Positions 37,186-50,030 are shown, numbered from the stretch's first letter. The stretch is DNA of 64,000 nt from Alisma plantago-aquatica (GCA_963693085.1 OY856409.1:298944558-299008557), one strand, 5' to 3'. Notes: generated from the sequence alone by a model not told the origin. Made by a program: numbers and translations.

Positions 37186-37585
37186 TTATGTGTTTGCCCA
37201 AACTTTGATAGGCCTAGACTTTTCATGGTACAACAAGAAGGACCTATTAACACTCACCATCTAGGCACAGTTCAAGTCCAACCTAAATAATACCTTAAAG
37301 CACTATGATAGAATATGGAGGCAAAATTATTTGAATTTGTCGTTTGACATCCAGCTAGAGTTCAAGCCCACTAATAAAAGAAGACCTTGACATGGTGATA
37401 AGGCAAGCTTCACATACACTGATGGCTTTTCTATATCTATAAAGGTACAACCCATTTTCTCAACTTATTCAATATGGGGTTTGAGTCTAGAAATCCATCA
37501 AGAGGGCCTCACCCTTCAGCCTCAATATACCTACTCAAAATCAAATCATAAGTCAAAGTGGAAAAAGATTAAGGGGTTAGATTGA
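37186..37585 (+). pseudogene. gag: Element C gag, middle piece
   Basis: After the B target copy the frame reads FAQTLIGLDFSWYNKKDLLT, then AQFKSNLNNTLKHYDRIW and QNYLNLSFDIQLEFKPTN, the capsid core in the order seen in plant gypsy gag. Stops (for example tag in ccatctaggca) interrupt it. It ends at the edge of element D. The next part of C resumes at 51098. Confidence 0.65.
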
Positions 37586-39089
37586 TGATGTGTGTTTTTG
37601 ATAGAACAAATTCATTACAAAAATTATCCCTAGAGTTTAACCTTTTAACAGAAAACAAACCAACTTGAAACCAAGGAAATAAATATATAGTATAGAAAGG
37701 TATCGGTCCCAAGGAACAATAGTTCTAAGAGATCAATTAAAACCAATCACAATGAATAATATTTATAAGACCAAAACAAGAAAGTAAACTTGCAAAAGTA
37801 AAACTAAATTATCAAGAAATTTAAAACAAAAACAAGAAATAAAATTGCAAAGTAAAACTAAATTATAAAGAATTAGTTTCAATTGATGAGATTGTTGGGA
37901 GTCTGGGTTTCACTACCACAAGTCTTTGTAGTTATGTTAGACATTTTAATTCCTTTTTAAATAAATAATAGATTAGATTCATGTAGATCTATTCCATGTG
38001 GAAATAGATCTCATTGATTAAAGTACCCATAGACACGGTGATCTTGGTCTCTATGGATCATGGATCAATTATCCAACACGTTTATATCCAAAATCTCATC
38101 AGGAAACATGTGAATTTCATTCTAGAATCTGGTCTATAAGTTTGGTGTCTCATCATTATGATCATAAGATTCATGCATAATAAGGGATCAATTCATAATT
38201 CCCATCTTTTATTTATTTAATGGAATCAAAGTTAGTTATGACATCATGTGTGCTCATGGGTCTAGTCCTTGTGTCCCAATAAAAGGGAACTACTCCATAT
38301 TTCTCATAGAATCTAGAACAAAGACAAGGTGAAGACAAATCATGCTGCTATAAAAACTTGTAGAATCCAACAAGAAGAATGCGACTCCAACTTTATTTTC
38401 TTTGCTCTGTTATCCCAAATAAGATTCTAAGATAATAGGAGGTCGATATCTTTGTTTAGCACCTTCCCCATCCTTTTATAGTAGATGAAGTGACCTAGAA
38501 ACCCTGAGAATTGTGTCTGGAAGAACTATAATATTTTGGATCCATCGCCCCAGTCGATCAGTTGGCAACCCAATCAGCCAACTAGTTTAAATAATGGTGT
38601 GGCTTTCAAGCAGGGAAGGTGAGATTAGGTGAATTTATACTTCAGCTCTAGGGAAAATCAATCGGTTGGTCCAAATCAAATTGACTATTTGGATCGTGAA
38701 AATGTGCCTTCCTTGATGGGGTTGAGTTGATTGACTGGATGGTAAGTCACTTAGTTGGCATTTGCGGCTCTTTCTAATTATGCTACTGAGTTAGTTGATC
38801 AGACTAGGCCAATCAGTAGACTAGACTTTTGGGAGGCTGAAGTTATGTAATTAAAGCCTCTTGATCTTCTTATTCTTTGAGTAACAATGTGAATTATTAG
38901 ACATTGAGGTTGAAGGAGTGAGAATGAGCATGCAACCTACAAAATATGAACAAAACTAATAAGAACTCTAATCAAGGAAACAAAAGCACAGTAGCTACAA
39001 TCAATTCCTAAAATTGAGAAAAACCAACATAGTATCCTAAATAAATGATCCAAAAGATGAACTATAAATGCATTAACATGTATTCAAAA
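37586..39089 (-). repeat. 3' LTR of element D
   Basis: This 1.5-kb LTR matches 47752-48471 plus 50321-51097. It includes a TATA box (minus strand, 38472-38481), many words built on gatcgaccaattgg (38550-38820), and, near its minus-strand 3' end, ttccttgggaccgatacc (37690-37710). The uninterrupted phrase aaagggaactactccatat at 38282-38300 is the empty site for TRIM E. Confidence 0.85.
38472..38481 (-). promoter_or_regulatory. TATA box, D 3' LTR
   Basis: On the minus strand this is ctataaaagg followed by atgggg, in mid-LTR. The 5' LTR copy is slightly decayed (50500-50509, ctatacaagg on the minus strand). Confidence 0.5.
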
Positions 39090-39103
39090 TACCCCAAACA
39101 TGA
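39090..39103 (-). other. Polypurine tract of element D
   Basis: The minus strand reads catgtttggggta, preceded by gaggacgcacaacaat and followed by the LTR. It is the same pattern as in element A and confirms the minus orientation. Confidence 0.7.
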
Positions 39104-41600
39104 TTGTTGTGCGTCCTCTAGAAACACAACATCATAGACATCCATCAATTAATACTAACAGCTTGTCCTCCTCAATTTCATAGCACTAGTTTGTCCTTAC
39201 CATCTTTCATGGCCAAGCAACCCTGATTTCTTGGAACTACATAACACAATTTTCACACATTCTTCACTCAAAATTTCTTCACAACTTGCTTCCATTTCAA
39301 TATTTGCAAAGAAATAGATGTTATAGCCCTTTTGTTACTGGTACTCATGCATATTCTCTTGAGAATTAGTGCAAGACCAGTGTTTTCTTATTGGTGAACT
39401 GGGGGAATGTAGATTCCCCTAGGTAGATAAAAGGAGTGAAGGGAGGTATTGAAGAAGGAGATTTCTCCTTTATTTGACACCATATGTTTTATCTTCTTTG
39501 GTTGCAAATATATTGATTGCATGATTTCTATGTTAACTTTGGTATCATTTCTTGGTGATACTCCCCTATTGAATTTACATAGGGTATGAAAGAAGTGAAA
39601 CATAGAGTAGACGGGGTGTGCCACCATGAACTTGGAGTTTGCCACATTTTTTGGCTTTTGATTTATTTTTTTTTTGGTGAAGTGGGGAGATTAGAATGTG
39701 GTAGAATATGTGTAGAAGAGGCTGAACTTGTGCATTCTCACATTTTGAATTTCAGTGCTTTGTGAATATTATAACATTAGTTCAACTTATTCTATAACTT
39801 GCAAAAATCTAGAATCTTTAGAATCTTATTCCACAAATCAAATGAAGATATATTGTGTTTCATCCTTATCTATCCATTAAGGTTTGTCAACTTTTCCAAG
39901 AGATGGTGCTAATTAAGGTCCTGGGTGACAAATGCTTTCTCAAAAAGGTGGTGTTATGCAAATATTGCAAGAGATTCACTTCAATCAATGGGATATAACT
40001 ATTACATGGATATGAACTATTGGACGACTAGGTAAAGGCCTTAAGTCACACAAGAAATGAAAATTTTAAATTAAAAATGGCATATAAGCAAGATATCAAA
40101 CTGGAATTCTTCAAAGGAAATAACTAAGTTAGAGTGGGTGGAATTGGTATGTACCACCCACCTCCACCCCAAACTTAGAAGTTTTCTTATCTAAAGAAAC
40201 ATCCATGTCTAAGATGAAAAGAAGGGCCACTGTGGTGGCCACTAGGAACGATGATCTCCTGGTGATGGTGGAGGAGGTCGAGGGTGGATGGGGGTAGGTG
40301 ATGCATCCAGATTGGATGAGGTACCATGCAATGCCCAAGGGGACAGATTTGCTAAAGAGGGCTCATCATAATCATGTCCCTAGTACTCAGAAGTGGGACT
40401 GGTTATGACTAGTGAGCTCCATACTACTCATAGTGTGTCCTATTGGGGGTGTAGGTAGCAGTCAACATGCCATATCTCATGTGAGAACTGCATAAGGTAT
40501 AAATGCTTAAGTTGATGGCCCTATTGCTGATGCTCGCACTCCATGCACATCTAGGATAGATCAATGTGATCTAGATGGTGTTGGATCTCATAGAAGCTAT
40601 AAGGTCCCTCATGACCAGTGTTCTCAGTGGTACGTCTTCTGGTACAGTGTGTTGGTGGCAGAGAAGGTCTGACCACGTCATTATTCACCTCTAAAGAGAC
40701 ACCTCAGTGGTGAGTTGTAGGCTTAGGAATGACACCGTAGGGAAGTAAATGCTTGTGGAGGAAACATTGTATATGGGATGGAAGGTTTTTGAGATCATAG
40801 AAGATGGTCACAACTGAGAACATGGTGTGAAGGGGGAATGTAATTAGAGCAATTATACCATAGAAAGTGAGGGAATAAGTACATTCCTTGATGCCAGTGT
40901 AGGATATGAGTGGATTGTAGGTAAGGTAGATCAATCAAATGTTGAGTCCCCTTGGGCAGGATAGTCTGGAAGGGGATGTGGGTGTATCCTAGGGAAATTA
41001 TCATGGTGGTGATGGTGTGGCCCAAGATAAATGCAGAAGGTGGTTGGTTTTCTCCCCATAAGTGGGTTGATTGACTGGGTCAATGACATAATAGAGGGTG
41101 TTGTTTCTAAGGGTGGTAGTGTCTAGGGTAAGATGAAAAGGATGAGTTCAACCCCCCACCCCAGTGGTCATGCTTTATAGGGGAAAAGTGGCTTTCTAGT
41201 TAATTGTCTAGATTTCCAATCATTCGACTTGGTCATCATGAGGGGGAGGTGAACCATTTTAAGTGTCGATTCCACCTTCCCATACTAATCAATTGGTTGG
41301 GCAACCAATCGAGATTGGTTAGAAGACCCCTTTTTTAATCCTTCTAGAGGAAGGGAATAGTATGTAGAAATTAGAAAACATGAATATTAGTTATATAAGT
41401 AAGAAAAAGGAAAAGATTTAAATAGAAAAGAGATAGGCATATTGGGTTGTGTCCCAAAAAGTTCCTTGTTTAATATCAAAGGCTTGATGCCTATAATCAA
41501 GTCATGACTGGTTCATGTTCTAAGAGGAGCAAGGGGTAGGGTTCCCTTATTTTGGTTCTACCATGGGAGGGTGATGCCATACACCTTGCACCATAAACTT
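39104..41600 (-). other. Element D 3' region (ORF remnants of unknown function)
   Basis: This is the long post-integrase region seen in Athila-like elements. Overlapping minus-strand frames at 40704-41025 contain GHTITTMIISLGYTHIPFQT and FYGIIALITFPLHTMFSV, compatible with a former accessory protein. I do not recognise a named domain and no transmembrane envelope can be shown. At 41287-41331 it has the D LTR word (aatcaattggttgggcaacc and its inverse). Confidence 0.4.
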
Positions 41601-41959
41601 GTCTAAAGTGAGATATAACTTGAGCTTGTGTCCATTTACTATGAATTAACTCTAGAATTTGTCTTAGAGCATATGTGGATAGGTAGGTTTCATAAGATAA
41701 GGGCCCTACAACTTATATTTGAGTCTCCCAGGGAATTATCTCAGTCTGGAATTGTATACTAAGACTTGATCACATACTTGGATATATTTTTTCCTCAGAT
41801 GGCCATTGTTCCACATCATAGTTCGATCTTCATAGATCTTGGAACTCTCATAGACAATCATTTGGAGTTCTTCAAGCTCTTAAATTTGGAGGTAGTGGTT
41901 TTCTCCAACTGTAGATAGGTCAAAAATAAGAGTTTTAATGACTGAACTGGCTTTGTGTT

Positions 41960-42760
41960 CCATTTCTATGGGAAAGTGACATGATTTTGCATAAATAATT
42001 CATAAGGTTGTGGTTCACAAGGGTGTCATGAAGACAATTTGAAATTCCCATAAAGCATCATTGAGTTTCATAGACCAATCCTTCCATGAGCCATTCATGA
42101 TCTTCTTCAAGATTGATTTAATTTTTCGATTGTAGACTTTTACTTGGCCACTAGTTTGAGGATGGTAGGGGGAGGCGACTTTATGGAAAACATCATATCT
42201 TTTTTTTAACATCTCAAAGTTCTTCTCTAATAAGTGTATTCCTCCATCTAAAATTACAATGCAAGGGACCCCAAACTTGGGAAAGATTGCATCCTTTAAA
42301 AGTTACATCACGGATTTGAAGTTGCAAGGTTTTATGGGAATGACCTCCACCCACTTGGACACATAGTCCACTGCTACATGAATATAAAGAAATCTGTAAG
42401 AAGATGAAAAGTGTCCAATTTAGTCAATCCCCCAAAAGTCAAAAATTCCTAACTCTTTCTATGAAATCATAGGCATTTGGTCCCTCTTAGAAATGTTTCC
42501 TGGTCTCTGACATTGATCACATGCAAGAATGAAGTCATAGACATATTTAAACATATTGGACCAGTAGAATCCACATTGGAACACTTTCCTTGTGGTCTTT
42601 AGGGAACTCATCTGGCCACTAATTGGGCCTGAGTGACATTGTTTCAGAATATTCTGAGCTTCTTCCTCGGTGATGCATCTGTGATACAGTCCATCTACAC
42701 ATAGCTTAAATAGATAAGGGTCATCCCAATAGAAATTCCTGACGTCATGAAGAAATTTTA
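41960..42760 (-). pseudogene. int: Element D integrase
   Basis: The minus strand gives a Ty3/gypsy integrase. The zinc-binding region is CHSGPISGQ...CDQCQR, with the second His replaced by Gln. The core contains DFWGID (first Asp kept), AVDYVSKWVEVIPIK and VILDGGIHLLEKNF (second Asp region). The frame 42015-42212 has KVASPYHPQTSGQVKVYNRK. The catalytic Glu of the usual GQAEV is Lys here (GQVKV). Stops and the two lost key residues make it inactive. Confidence 0.85.
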
Positions 42761-42811
42761 CTTTTTCATACCCTTAATATTTAGGATGGAGGATGCCAGT
42801 TGTGAGATAGT

Positions 42812-43372
42812 TCATATAATCAACAACCTAAGGGACATGAGATTCAAATTTAGTAGTTTATCATCTAGTATAGAATCACCAATCGGAGTTTCATCATTGT
42901 CATGGAGACTAAGGCGACTGAGGTGGTTGAGAACAACATTCTTAGATCCCTTTTCATCAAGGATTTGTAAATCAACTTCTTGAAGCAGTAGAGCTAACAA
43001 ATGGGCACAGGCTTGGTATTCTTATTCATCATGAAATAATGGATGGTTGTATGATCCATGTATACTATCACCTGAGAACCCACCAAATAAGATCAAAATT
43101 TATCGAAGGCAATGAATGCTAGCATTTATTTTCCAATAGTGGTCTAGTTTTGGTGTGTGTCATCTAAAGTCTTTGAGGTATAGCAGAAAACATAGTGGTT
43201 CTTTTCGACCTACTGCCCAAGTATAGATCCTACTATGTAGTCTCTTGTGTTGCACATGATCTCAAATGGTAGTGACCAATCTGATGCTTGAATAATAGGG
43301 GTGGAGGTGAGAGCTACTTTCAGGATATTAAAACTAGTCATGCAAGCCTACTCAAAAACAAAAATAGTTTCC
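42812..43372 (-). pseudogene. Element D RNase H
   Basis: Minus-strand frames give QVIVYMDHTTIHYFMMNKNT (43020-43080), which contains the VYTDHSAL-type motif, followed by LLALLLQEVDLQILDEKG and VVLNHLSRL (42812-43000), the end of RNase H and start of the spacer before integrase. RNase H removes the RNA strand during reverse transcription. Frameshifts separate the parts. Confidence 0.75.
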
Positions 43373-43373
43373 T

Positions 43374-44168
43374 TCAACAAGGGGTTTGTGAGGGTCTTGA
43401 TGGTATTAGATAAGTCTCTAATGAATATTTTATAAATTTTGGCATTCCCAAGTAATGTACAAACTTCTCTAACGGAGGAGGGAGGTGGAAGTTTGGTGAT
43501 GACTTCAATTTTTCTCTATCAACTTCTATCCCTCTAGTAATCACTCTATGGCCTAGGATGATGCTTTCTCTCACCATGAAATGACATTTATCCCAAATTA
43601 TTACAAGATGTGCCTCTTCTCATTTCTTTAGCATGAAAGATAGGTGATGCAGATAGGAATCAAGAGAATAACACTAAAGGGAGAAGTCATTCATGAAGAC
43701 TTCCATCATAGTTTATGTCAAACTTGAGAAGATGGCGGTCATGCATTATTGAAAAGTGGTTGGATTGTTGCAAAGCATGAAAGTTATCCTCTTGAAAGCA
43801 TAAGGGTTGAAGGGGTAGATAAAGGTGGTATTTTCCTGATCATTAGGATAGATAGGAATCTGGTATAATGTTGAGTAGCTATCAAGGTAGCAAAAGTATT
43901 CTTGATGTGCAAGGCATTCTAGCACTTGATCAAGGAAGGGGAGAGGGTAGCGGTCTTTCCTTGTGGCCTTGTTATATTTTCTATAATCAATGCTGATCCT
44001 CCACCTAATGATAGTACAGACGAGATCATTGTTATCATTTCTTACCATTGTGGTGACTCCCTTCTTGGGCATTGCTTGAGTGTGGCTGACCCAAAGGGAG
44101 TCAAAGATTGGGTAAATGGTCCCATCTGCTAGAATTTTGATGAGTTGTAGGTAGATAACCTCCTTCAT
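43374..44168 (-). pseudogene. rt: Element D reverse transcriptase
   Basis: The frame 43746-44168 covers the fingers and palm: IYPIFDSLWVSHTQAMPKKG, WRISIDYRKYNKATRKDRYP, LPFLDQVLECLAHQEYFCYL (catalytic Asp present in YLDSYS) and LCNNPTTFQ. After a frameshift, VFMNDFS near 43700 stands where the family has F-x-D-D, so one catalytic Asp is Asn. The thumb follows at 43374-43577 (GHRVITRGIEVDREKL). This is Athila/Tat-type RT, inactive by stops and the D-to-N change. Confidence 0.9.
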
Positions 44169-44936
44169 ATTTAGATTTTTCTTGCATTGAGGGTCCCCAG
44201 ATGTCTTTTATTCTTGGACCATGGGGATATTATTCATGTAGATGGCTTGACGGACCCTTGTAGGTAAGTCATATTTTATTCCAGGTAGCTCTTCTTTTCT
44301 TTAAATCGATCATTAACCTGTCTTTATGCTCAGTTTGAGGTTAGAGAAGATGATCACCGGTTAAATCTCTTAGTCATCAAGAAAGACATACTTTATTTCT
44401 TTAGGTAAGGCCTTTGTTTCAGTGGCATTTGGAGGTGTGTCATTTTCTTCCATAATAGAGACGATCTTGAGGTCTTCTAATTCAGTGTGAGATACAATCT
44501 CAAAAGTTGTCTAAGTTGGGAGAGATTTTCCATGCAGTCAAGTAGGTAAACTGCCTCCTGGAAGCTTTGGCCTTCCATGCTTTTAAGAACATGGAAATCC
44601 AGAGTTTGCCTTCCTAACCATAGGAGAATAGTTCTCACATATACATCTATCAAAGCATGACATGTAGATGTAAATAGATGGCTGAAGATGAGGGATAACA
44701 AAGATCATCTTTAATGTATATAATTACAAAAGCACAAGGGACATAGGCTTCCTGACAACTCTCACTGGTACAACCTCTACGATTTTTGTGTGTTTTTTCA
44801 TAGATGAGTTGGCCAATTGGATAGCCATTATTGTGGGAAGCATATATATAAAGTCCAATCTTTTGCATCGACTATAAGGCATGATGGAAATATGTGCACC
44901 TCAGTTTGAAAGACCTTTTTACCTGAAGGATATGGG
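44169..44936 (-). pseudogene. Element D protease/linker region, poorly preserved
   Basis: This is the space between gag and RT on the minus strand. Frames at 44477-44701 and 44650-44868 show CHALIDVYVRTILLW and SHNNGYPIGQLIYEK, but no intact D-[ST]-G protease motif. It is assigned to protease and linker by position only. LTR K adjoins it at 44937. Confidence 0.4.
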
Positions 44937-45557
44937 TGATGAATGTATATTCATCCTAGTTTTAGCTTCATTATTAATCTAGTTTAGCATTAATATAGAT
45001 TAGTTTTCATTAGAATAGATTTATTTTGATCTATTTAGGTTTTTATGCTAATTTTTAGGAATTTGATACTTTTCTTGACTCCCTTTGTAGGTTTTGGATT
45101 TTATCGCTCTACAAAGTTTGCCTAGGGGGTCCTTCTCAATTCTCAACGTGTCGATTGACATGAAAATCGACCTTCAAAATCATCAAGTTATCAAGCCATC
45201 GACTCAATGATTGATAGCCATGTCAACCTTCTAGGTCAATGAGCCATCGACACATTGGTCGACACTCAGAAGGTTGACACTCAAGAACTCGATATCAACA
45301 ATTAGAAGATAGGTGACAAGATATCATCCCATCAGTTGGCAATCCTATCAACATGCTTATCAATGTACACAACTACTCGATAGCCATGTCGATCCTCAAG
45401 GTCGACAATCATGTTGACCAACAGACCGATGACTAGAAGTCCAAAAGTCATCAACCCTCAAGTTTGATAGTCCCAACGATCGATGGACCCATCGATCGAC
45501 ACTGATGGTAAGTTGTTGACATTTATTGGGAGTGCAAGAGGTCGACATTCATGACCC

Positions 45558-45566
45558 TATAAATAG
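45558..45566 (+). promoter_or_regulatory. TATA box, K LTR
   Basis: tataaatag in gaccctataaatagaccccc, right after the U3 word array. It is a close match to plant LTR promoters. Confidence 0.6.
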
Positions 45567-46540
45567 ACCCCCAGTGCATCCATACAACTCATCTCAGATT
45601 TTTTGGAGATATAATACACTAACAGGATGCCACTGAGATTAGAGCAAGGATGAGACATGTCGACCAATCTAGTTCTATCGACCTAGTTGGACGAAACCTA
45701 TCGACCTCAAGCACAGATCAATAGATCTCCTTCATCTGCAACTCCAAGCCATCGATCTCCCTTCGTGGGTGATCAACCTCTTCCTCGAGATGTTGTTCCC
45801 TCACAAGTCAGGGTTAATTCCTAAAGGAGAAAGGATGAAGGAATTCAATCCTCACACTCCACGCCGAGCTGCTTCTTCCACCATCATGACCATGATGGTG
45901 TCTTTTTCCTCTTCTAGTGATATTTATCTCGCCACGTCGAGGGAGTAGTCTTTTCATTGGGGTGTGGGGACTAGCCCCACTACCCATTTCTTACAATTTC
46001 ATTCATACTCCCAACTCTTTTTTGAACTCATATAATTCATATATAATCATTTTTACATGTCTTGTGGATTGATTACCGCTTTACATGATTTATTATAATC
46101 TTTTACTGTGAGAATTTCAACGTTTAAGATATGAATACCGATTAGCTTTGGTTAACACCCTGACAAGAACTTTCGATGGAAGGTCTCTGAAGTAGTGATT
46201 AGAGGATCTGTAAGAAACAAGACATCAAGTTTTTTATGCTGAAAGGGGAAACTTGCATAACTCCAATTATACCTTCATACAGGTTTGTATTTGAATGATT
46301 GTGCATATTCAAGTAGTGGCAATGAAACCCAGTTCCACTGTAGTGTTTCCATCCATTGATAACTAGAACCTTATTTTAGATCTTTTTTATTCTTGCAATC
46401 TTAGATTATTCAAACCAATCTCAACTTTTGTGAAAAATACTAGTTCTTTCTAAGCTACTTTGATTAGATAATTCTTAAAAATGTTGTCCCTTGGGATTTG
46501 ATCCTTAACTATATTGTGAAAAGATATGTCTTCTTGTGGG

Positions 46541-46557
46541 TGGCATTATTGCCCTTT
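46541..46557 (+). other. Primer-binding site of K (degenerate, tRNA-Asp type)
   Basis: TGGCATTATTGCCC aligns with TGGCGCCGTTGCC, three of the four changes being transitions. It marks the LTR end at about 46540. Confidence 0.55.
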
Positions 46558-46589
46558 GGTTTTGGTAAACTTTAGGAATTGTATTCCTA

Positions 46590-47200
46590 GTGAATTTGTA
46601 GTGTGATAGTAATCCACGTCATTGGGGTCCTTCTACTTCTTGGTCAACTTGTTTAGAATAAGATTTTTAGAAAAATACTTCAGAGTGGAGCTATCTTTGT
46701 CTTTGGATACTTTGAATACACCCCTTACCCTCGACTAGATTGGGATGGGTTTCAAAACTACATTTTATAACTTCCGTGGTTTTTTCAAAGCTTGGAACAT
46801 GAAGTTACCTTCAAATGAGGTATTGAGGAAGGTCTAGGTATTATTGTTAACACCCTAATAGAATGTCTCAATCAATTATAGATGAGAGATGTTGTGATGT
46901 GTACAATGGTTAAGGAGTTCTTTAAATTTGTCCCATGCTTTAACCAAGGTTTCTCCTTGAACCATAGCCAATTGGGTGATTTGCCCCTAGATTTGATAAG
47001 TGAGGGATGGGGTAAAGTTTTTCAAGGAATGTTTCTTGAAGGTCCTCCCATGTGTTTATGCAGTCTCCCTCCATAGAATTATTCCAGCTTCTAGCTAGAT
47101 CATTCAGGGAGTATTTGAATAGAAGTAGTTTGAGGGCATCATTTGAGAATCCTAGAATGTTGTACAAGCACAAAAATTAGTGAAGTGTTGGAGATTGTCT
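46590..47200 (-). pseudogene. gag: Element D gag
   Basis: The minus-strand frame 46940-47173 has ALKLLLFKYSLNDLARSWNN, INTWEDLQETFLEKLYP and LGANHPIGYGS, the capsid core (…LFPFSL.DKA..W…W..L...FL.K..P) of Athila-type gag. Its continuation down to ~46590 is broken. Upstream on the minus strand (47200-47700) are the gag N-terminus and leader, not separable with confidence. Confidence 0.75.
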
Positions 47201-47751
47201 TGATAACTTTCACCTATCCTCCCAAAAAATGCACTACCTTGAAGCATGGTGATACATTGTGTGTGGATCTTGAATTGTGGAGCTATGATAGTAGGAGGGA
47301 TAACATGACTTAGTTGGTCAGTGGTCGTAGGGATTGAGAAGTTTTTGAGTTACTTCTTCCATTCTAATTTTTTTCGGATGGTGGTTTAGGCTTCTAATTC
47401 AGAAATTGTGGCTACCTTTGATTTTGACCAAGATAGATTCTCTATGCACGGATAAGGCTCATTCTAACTTCCAATTGAACTCCTCTGGATTCATCTTGTA
47501 TCACTGATTCCAAGGCAGGTGATGGTAGGTCATGTGGATTTTAAAGTCAAATACAAATAGTGTAGAATCAATGCCTTGAGAGCATTACTTGAATCCTTAA
47601 TAACTAGAAAAGATATCAATACACTTTGGTTTTGAGGAAGGAGAGATTAAAGAAGATAAGAGTGAACATCAATTGAAAAGAAAATTTCCAAATTATCTAA
47701 AGCAATGGGGTTCAAAAAAAACTTTGTTGTCCCTAGAAATGGTGGAAAATT
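47201..47751 (-). other. Element D leader and degenerate primer site
   Basis: Next to the LTR the minus strand reads tttccaccatttctagggacaacaaagtt (plus 47720-47748). It aligns with the TGGCGCCGTTGCCGGGGACAACAAAG primer-site region at most positions, differing largely by transitions. The rest is leader and the eroded start of gag. Confidence 0.5.
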
Positions 47752-48471
47752 TGATGTGTGTCATCAACGCAACAAATTCACTAGAAAAGTTATCATTAGA
47801 GTTTATCCTTGTAAGGGAAAACAATCCAGTTGAAAACAAGCAAGTAAATTCTTAGTATAGAACGGTATCAATCCCAAGGAACAATGTTTTAAGAGATTAA
47901 TCGAGCCAATCACAATGCATAATATTATAATCTAATTTTGAAAAGAGATTTAAGACTAAAAAAGAAAGTAAACTTACATAAGTAAATCAAAATTATCAAG
48001 ATATTTGGAAACATAACATGAAATTAAACTTGCAAGGTAAAACTAAAGTATTAAAATTAATTCAATTGATGAGATTGTTGGGAATCCATGTTTGACAACA
48101 ACTGGCCTTCACATTTATCTTAGCCATTTTGTTTCCTTTTAAATTAAATATTAGATTAGGATCATGAATATATGTTCCTTTCGAAAACAAATCTCATGGA
48201 TAAAGCTATGGTAGACCCGGTGATATTGGTGTTTGTGGATCATGGTTCAATCATCTAACAAGTTTCCTTTTGGGATCTCATCGGGAAACTTGTGATTCTC
48301 ATTTGAGGTTCTGGTCCATAAGTCTGGGATCTCATCATTATGGATCATTACAGTCATGGAGAATAAGGGATTAGTTCATAACTCATGATTTTAAACGAAT
48401 GGAGGCACATTTTTTATTTATTTAATGGAATCAAAGTTAGATAAGACAAGTATGTCCCAATAAAGGGAGCT

Positions 48472-48762
48472 TGTCATGCATGGGCCCACTGCCCAAAGCT
48501 CTAGTAGAGTTTTAGGAATGATGACTGGACTCACATACCACCACTGGTCTTAAATTTGTGCTTTCTCCTCACTCACACATAAGTCGAGATAAATTTCCTA
48601 ACTAATCACTCATCCTAGTACTACTCTGGGCTAACCACATTTAACAACATAGTTCTTTAGTGATGGGCTCCCTGAAAAGGAGATGCAATGTGGTGATATG
48701 GGTAGTCTAATCATTCCTTTTAAGATCATTCTATTTGAGGCCTCAAAACTTGGGATGTTACA
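48472..48762 (-). repeat. TRIM E LTR (3' LTR on minus strand)
   Basis: 291 bp, TGTCATGC to GATGTTACA. It shares cctagtactactct, gatatgggtagtct and ggcctcaaa blocks with 50031-50315. A purine-rich tract on the minus strand (ccaagtggggcagat, 48763-48777) adjoins it. Confidence 0.85.
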
Positions 48763-48800
48763 ATCTGCCCCACTTGGAATCTTGACGTCCTTGTCAAGGC

Positions 48801-49812
48801 TAGAGCTGGCAAAAGATGACCTGACCCAAGAAACCTGACCCGCCCTACCCACAACCCGACCCGATTAAACTTGAAGAAAATACAAGCCCAGACCCAACCC
48901 AACCTGAGTTGATGTTTACCTAAAACTCAATATGACCCGAAATTGTCAGACCCAAACCTGACCCAACACCTGGCCTGATGATATTGCGTGAATAGAAACA
49001 ACCTGAAAAATTCACAACTGACTTGACCCGACTTGATATCAACCTGACCTGACATTGACCCGACCCGATATCAACCCACCCAACACCAACCCAACCCAAT
49101 GTCAACCCAATCCAACATCAACCCAACCCAATATCAACCTGACTTGATGTCAAACCAACTCTACTCCGACCCAACCCAATGTCAACCTGACCAAGTACTA
49201 GCGAGTAGCAACTAGCGAGAAGCCAAGAAGTCAAGTTTTTGTTTTACTATAGATTTTGGTATGGCTTTATCGACATATTATTTAGAAAGAAATAGTTTTC
49301 TTGATAATTTGATAGTAAGGAAAAGGAAGGAAAATATATGGAATAACAGATAGTAAAATAAGAAATAACAAATAATATATATATATATATATTACTTTTT
49401 TAATGAATGCAACATATTAGTCATTACTCATTATCACAAGTCACACCGTTGAATGAGGTCCAATCATAAACAACTTGATTATACAAATATACAACCCAAG
49501 GAACCCCAACTTGGTTACTACCCAATTCAAAATGACTCAATTCAAACTTGAGCCAATATTAAGATGACTCGAAATGATTTGACTTGAACCTAACTTGACA
49601 CGATAAAGTAACCTGGAAAACCTATACCAAAATTGACCCAACCTGAGCCTCAGTTGACCTAAAAACACAAAATGACCCGAATGGACCCAACCCAATAGTA
49701 ACCCTACCCAAACATGACCCGACCCAAAAGAATAAAATAACCTAAATTGTCTCAGACTTGCAATGACCCGACCTAAAATGACCCGACCCAACCCACCCAA
49801 TTTCCAGCTTTA
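48801..49812. mobile_element. Element F: hAT-like MITE inside TRIM E
   Basis: The ends are TAGAGCTGGCAAA and, inverted, TAAAGCTGGAAAT. Perfect 8-bp target copies gtcaaggc lie at 48793-48800 and 49813-49820. The body is filled with gacccgaccc / cccaacccaa subterminal repeats, opposite in sense at the two ends in part, as in plant hAT MITEs. There is no transposase. An (AT)n run lies at 49376-49393. Confidence 0.9.
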
Positions 49813-50015
49813 GTCAAGGCTCAATGATATGGTCTCATAATCTCTCATCGTTTCAGTGCAGACCCAGAATGACACATGTACACCCAGCTCCCATTCACGG
49901 ATACCGGCACATGGGTAGCTCCATCAACTAGGATAGCTCTTTCCAACATGCTCATACAACATGGCTTAAGACCGCATGTCATGCCCACTTGGGCCCTACT
50001 TAGTGGAGGGTATTT

Positions 50016-50028
50016 GGATCTGGTACCA
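50016..50028 (-). other. Primer-binding site of TRIM E (iMet-like)
   Basis: The minus strand reads TGGTACCAGATCC, close to TGGTATCAGAGCC, two bases inside the LTR at 50031. It identifies 50031-50315 as the 5' LTR of a minus-strand element. Confidence 0.7.
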
Positions 50029-50030
50029 TG

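Larger units (their letters stand above)
44937..46557 (+). mobile_element. Element K: LTR plus primer site inserted in D
   Basis: This plus-oriented LTR sits inside minus-oriented D. It starts TGATGAATGTATATTCATCC. U3 is full of tcgataaccatgtcgacc / catcgaccc words (45130-45500). The TATA box is at 45558-45566, and cccttgggatttgatcctt (46487-46506) is the LTR-end phrase of the lineage. The degenerate primer site TGGCATTATTGCCC follows at 46541. No coding part remains and no target duplication was resolved, so it is a truncated element. Confidence 0.65.

Noticed and set aside
40704..41025. Envelope protein in element D
   Set aside because: The hydrophobic frames are short and broken, and neither signal peptide, cleavage site nor transmembrane anchor can be shown.
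49376..49393. (AT)n run as a regulatory or origin feature
   Set aside because: It is a simple microsatellite within MITE F.
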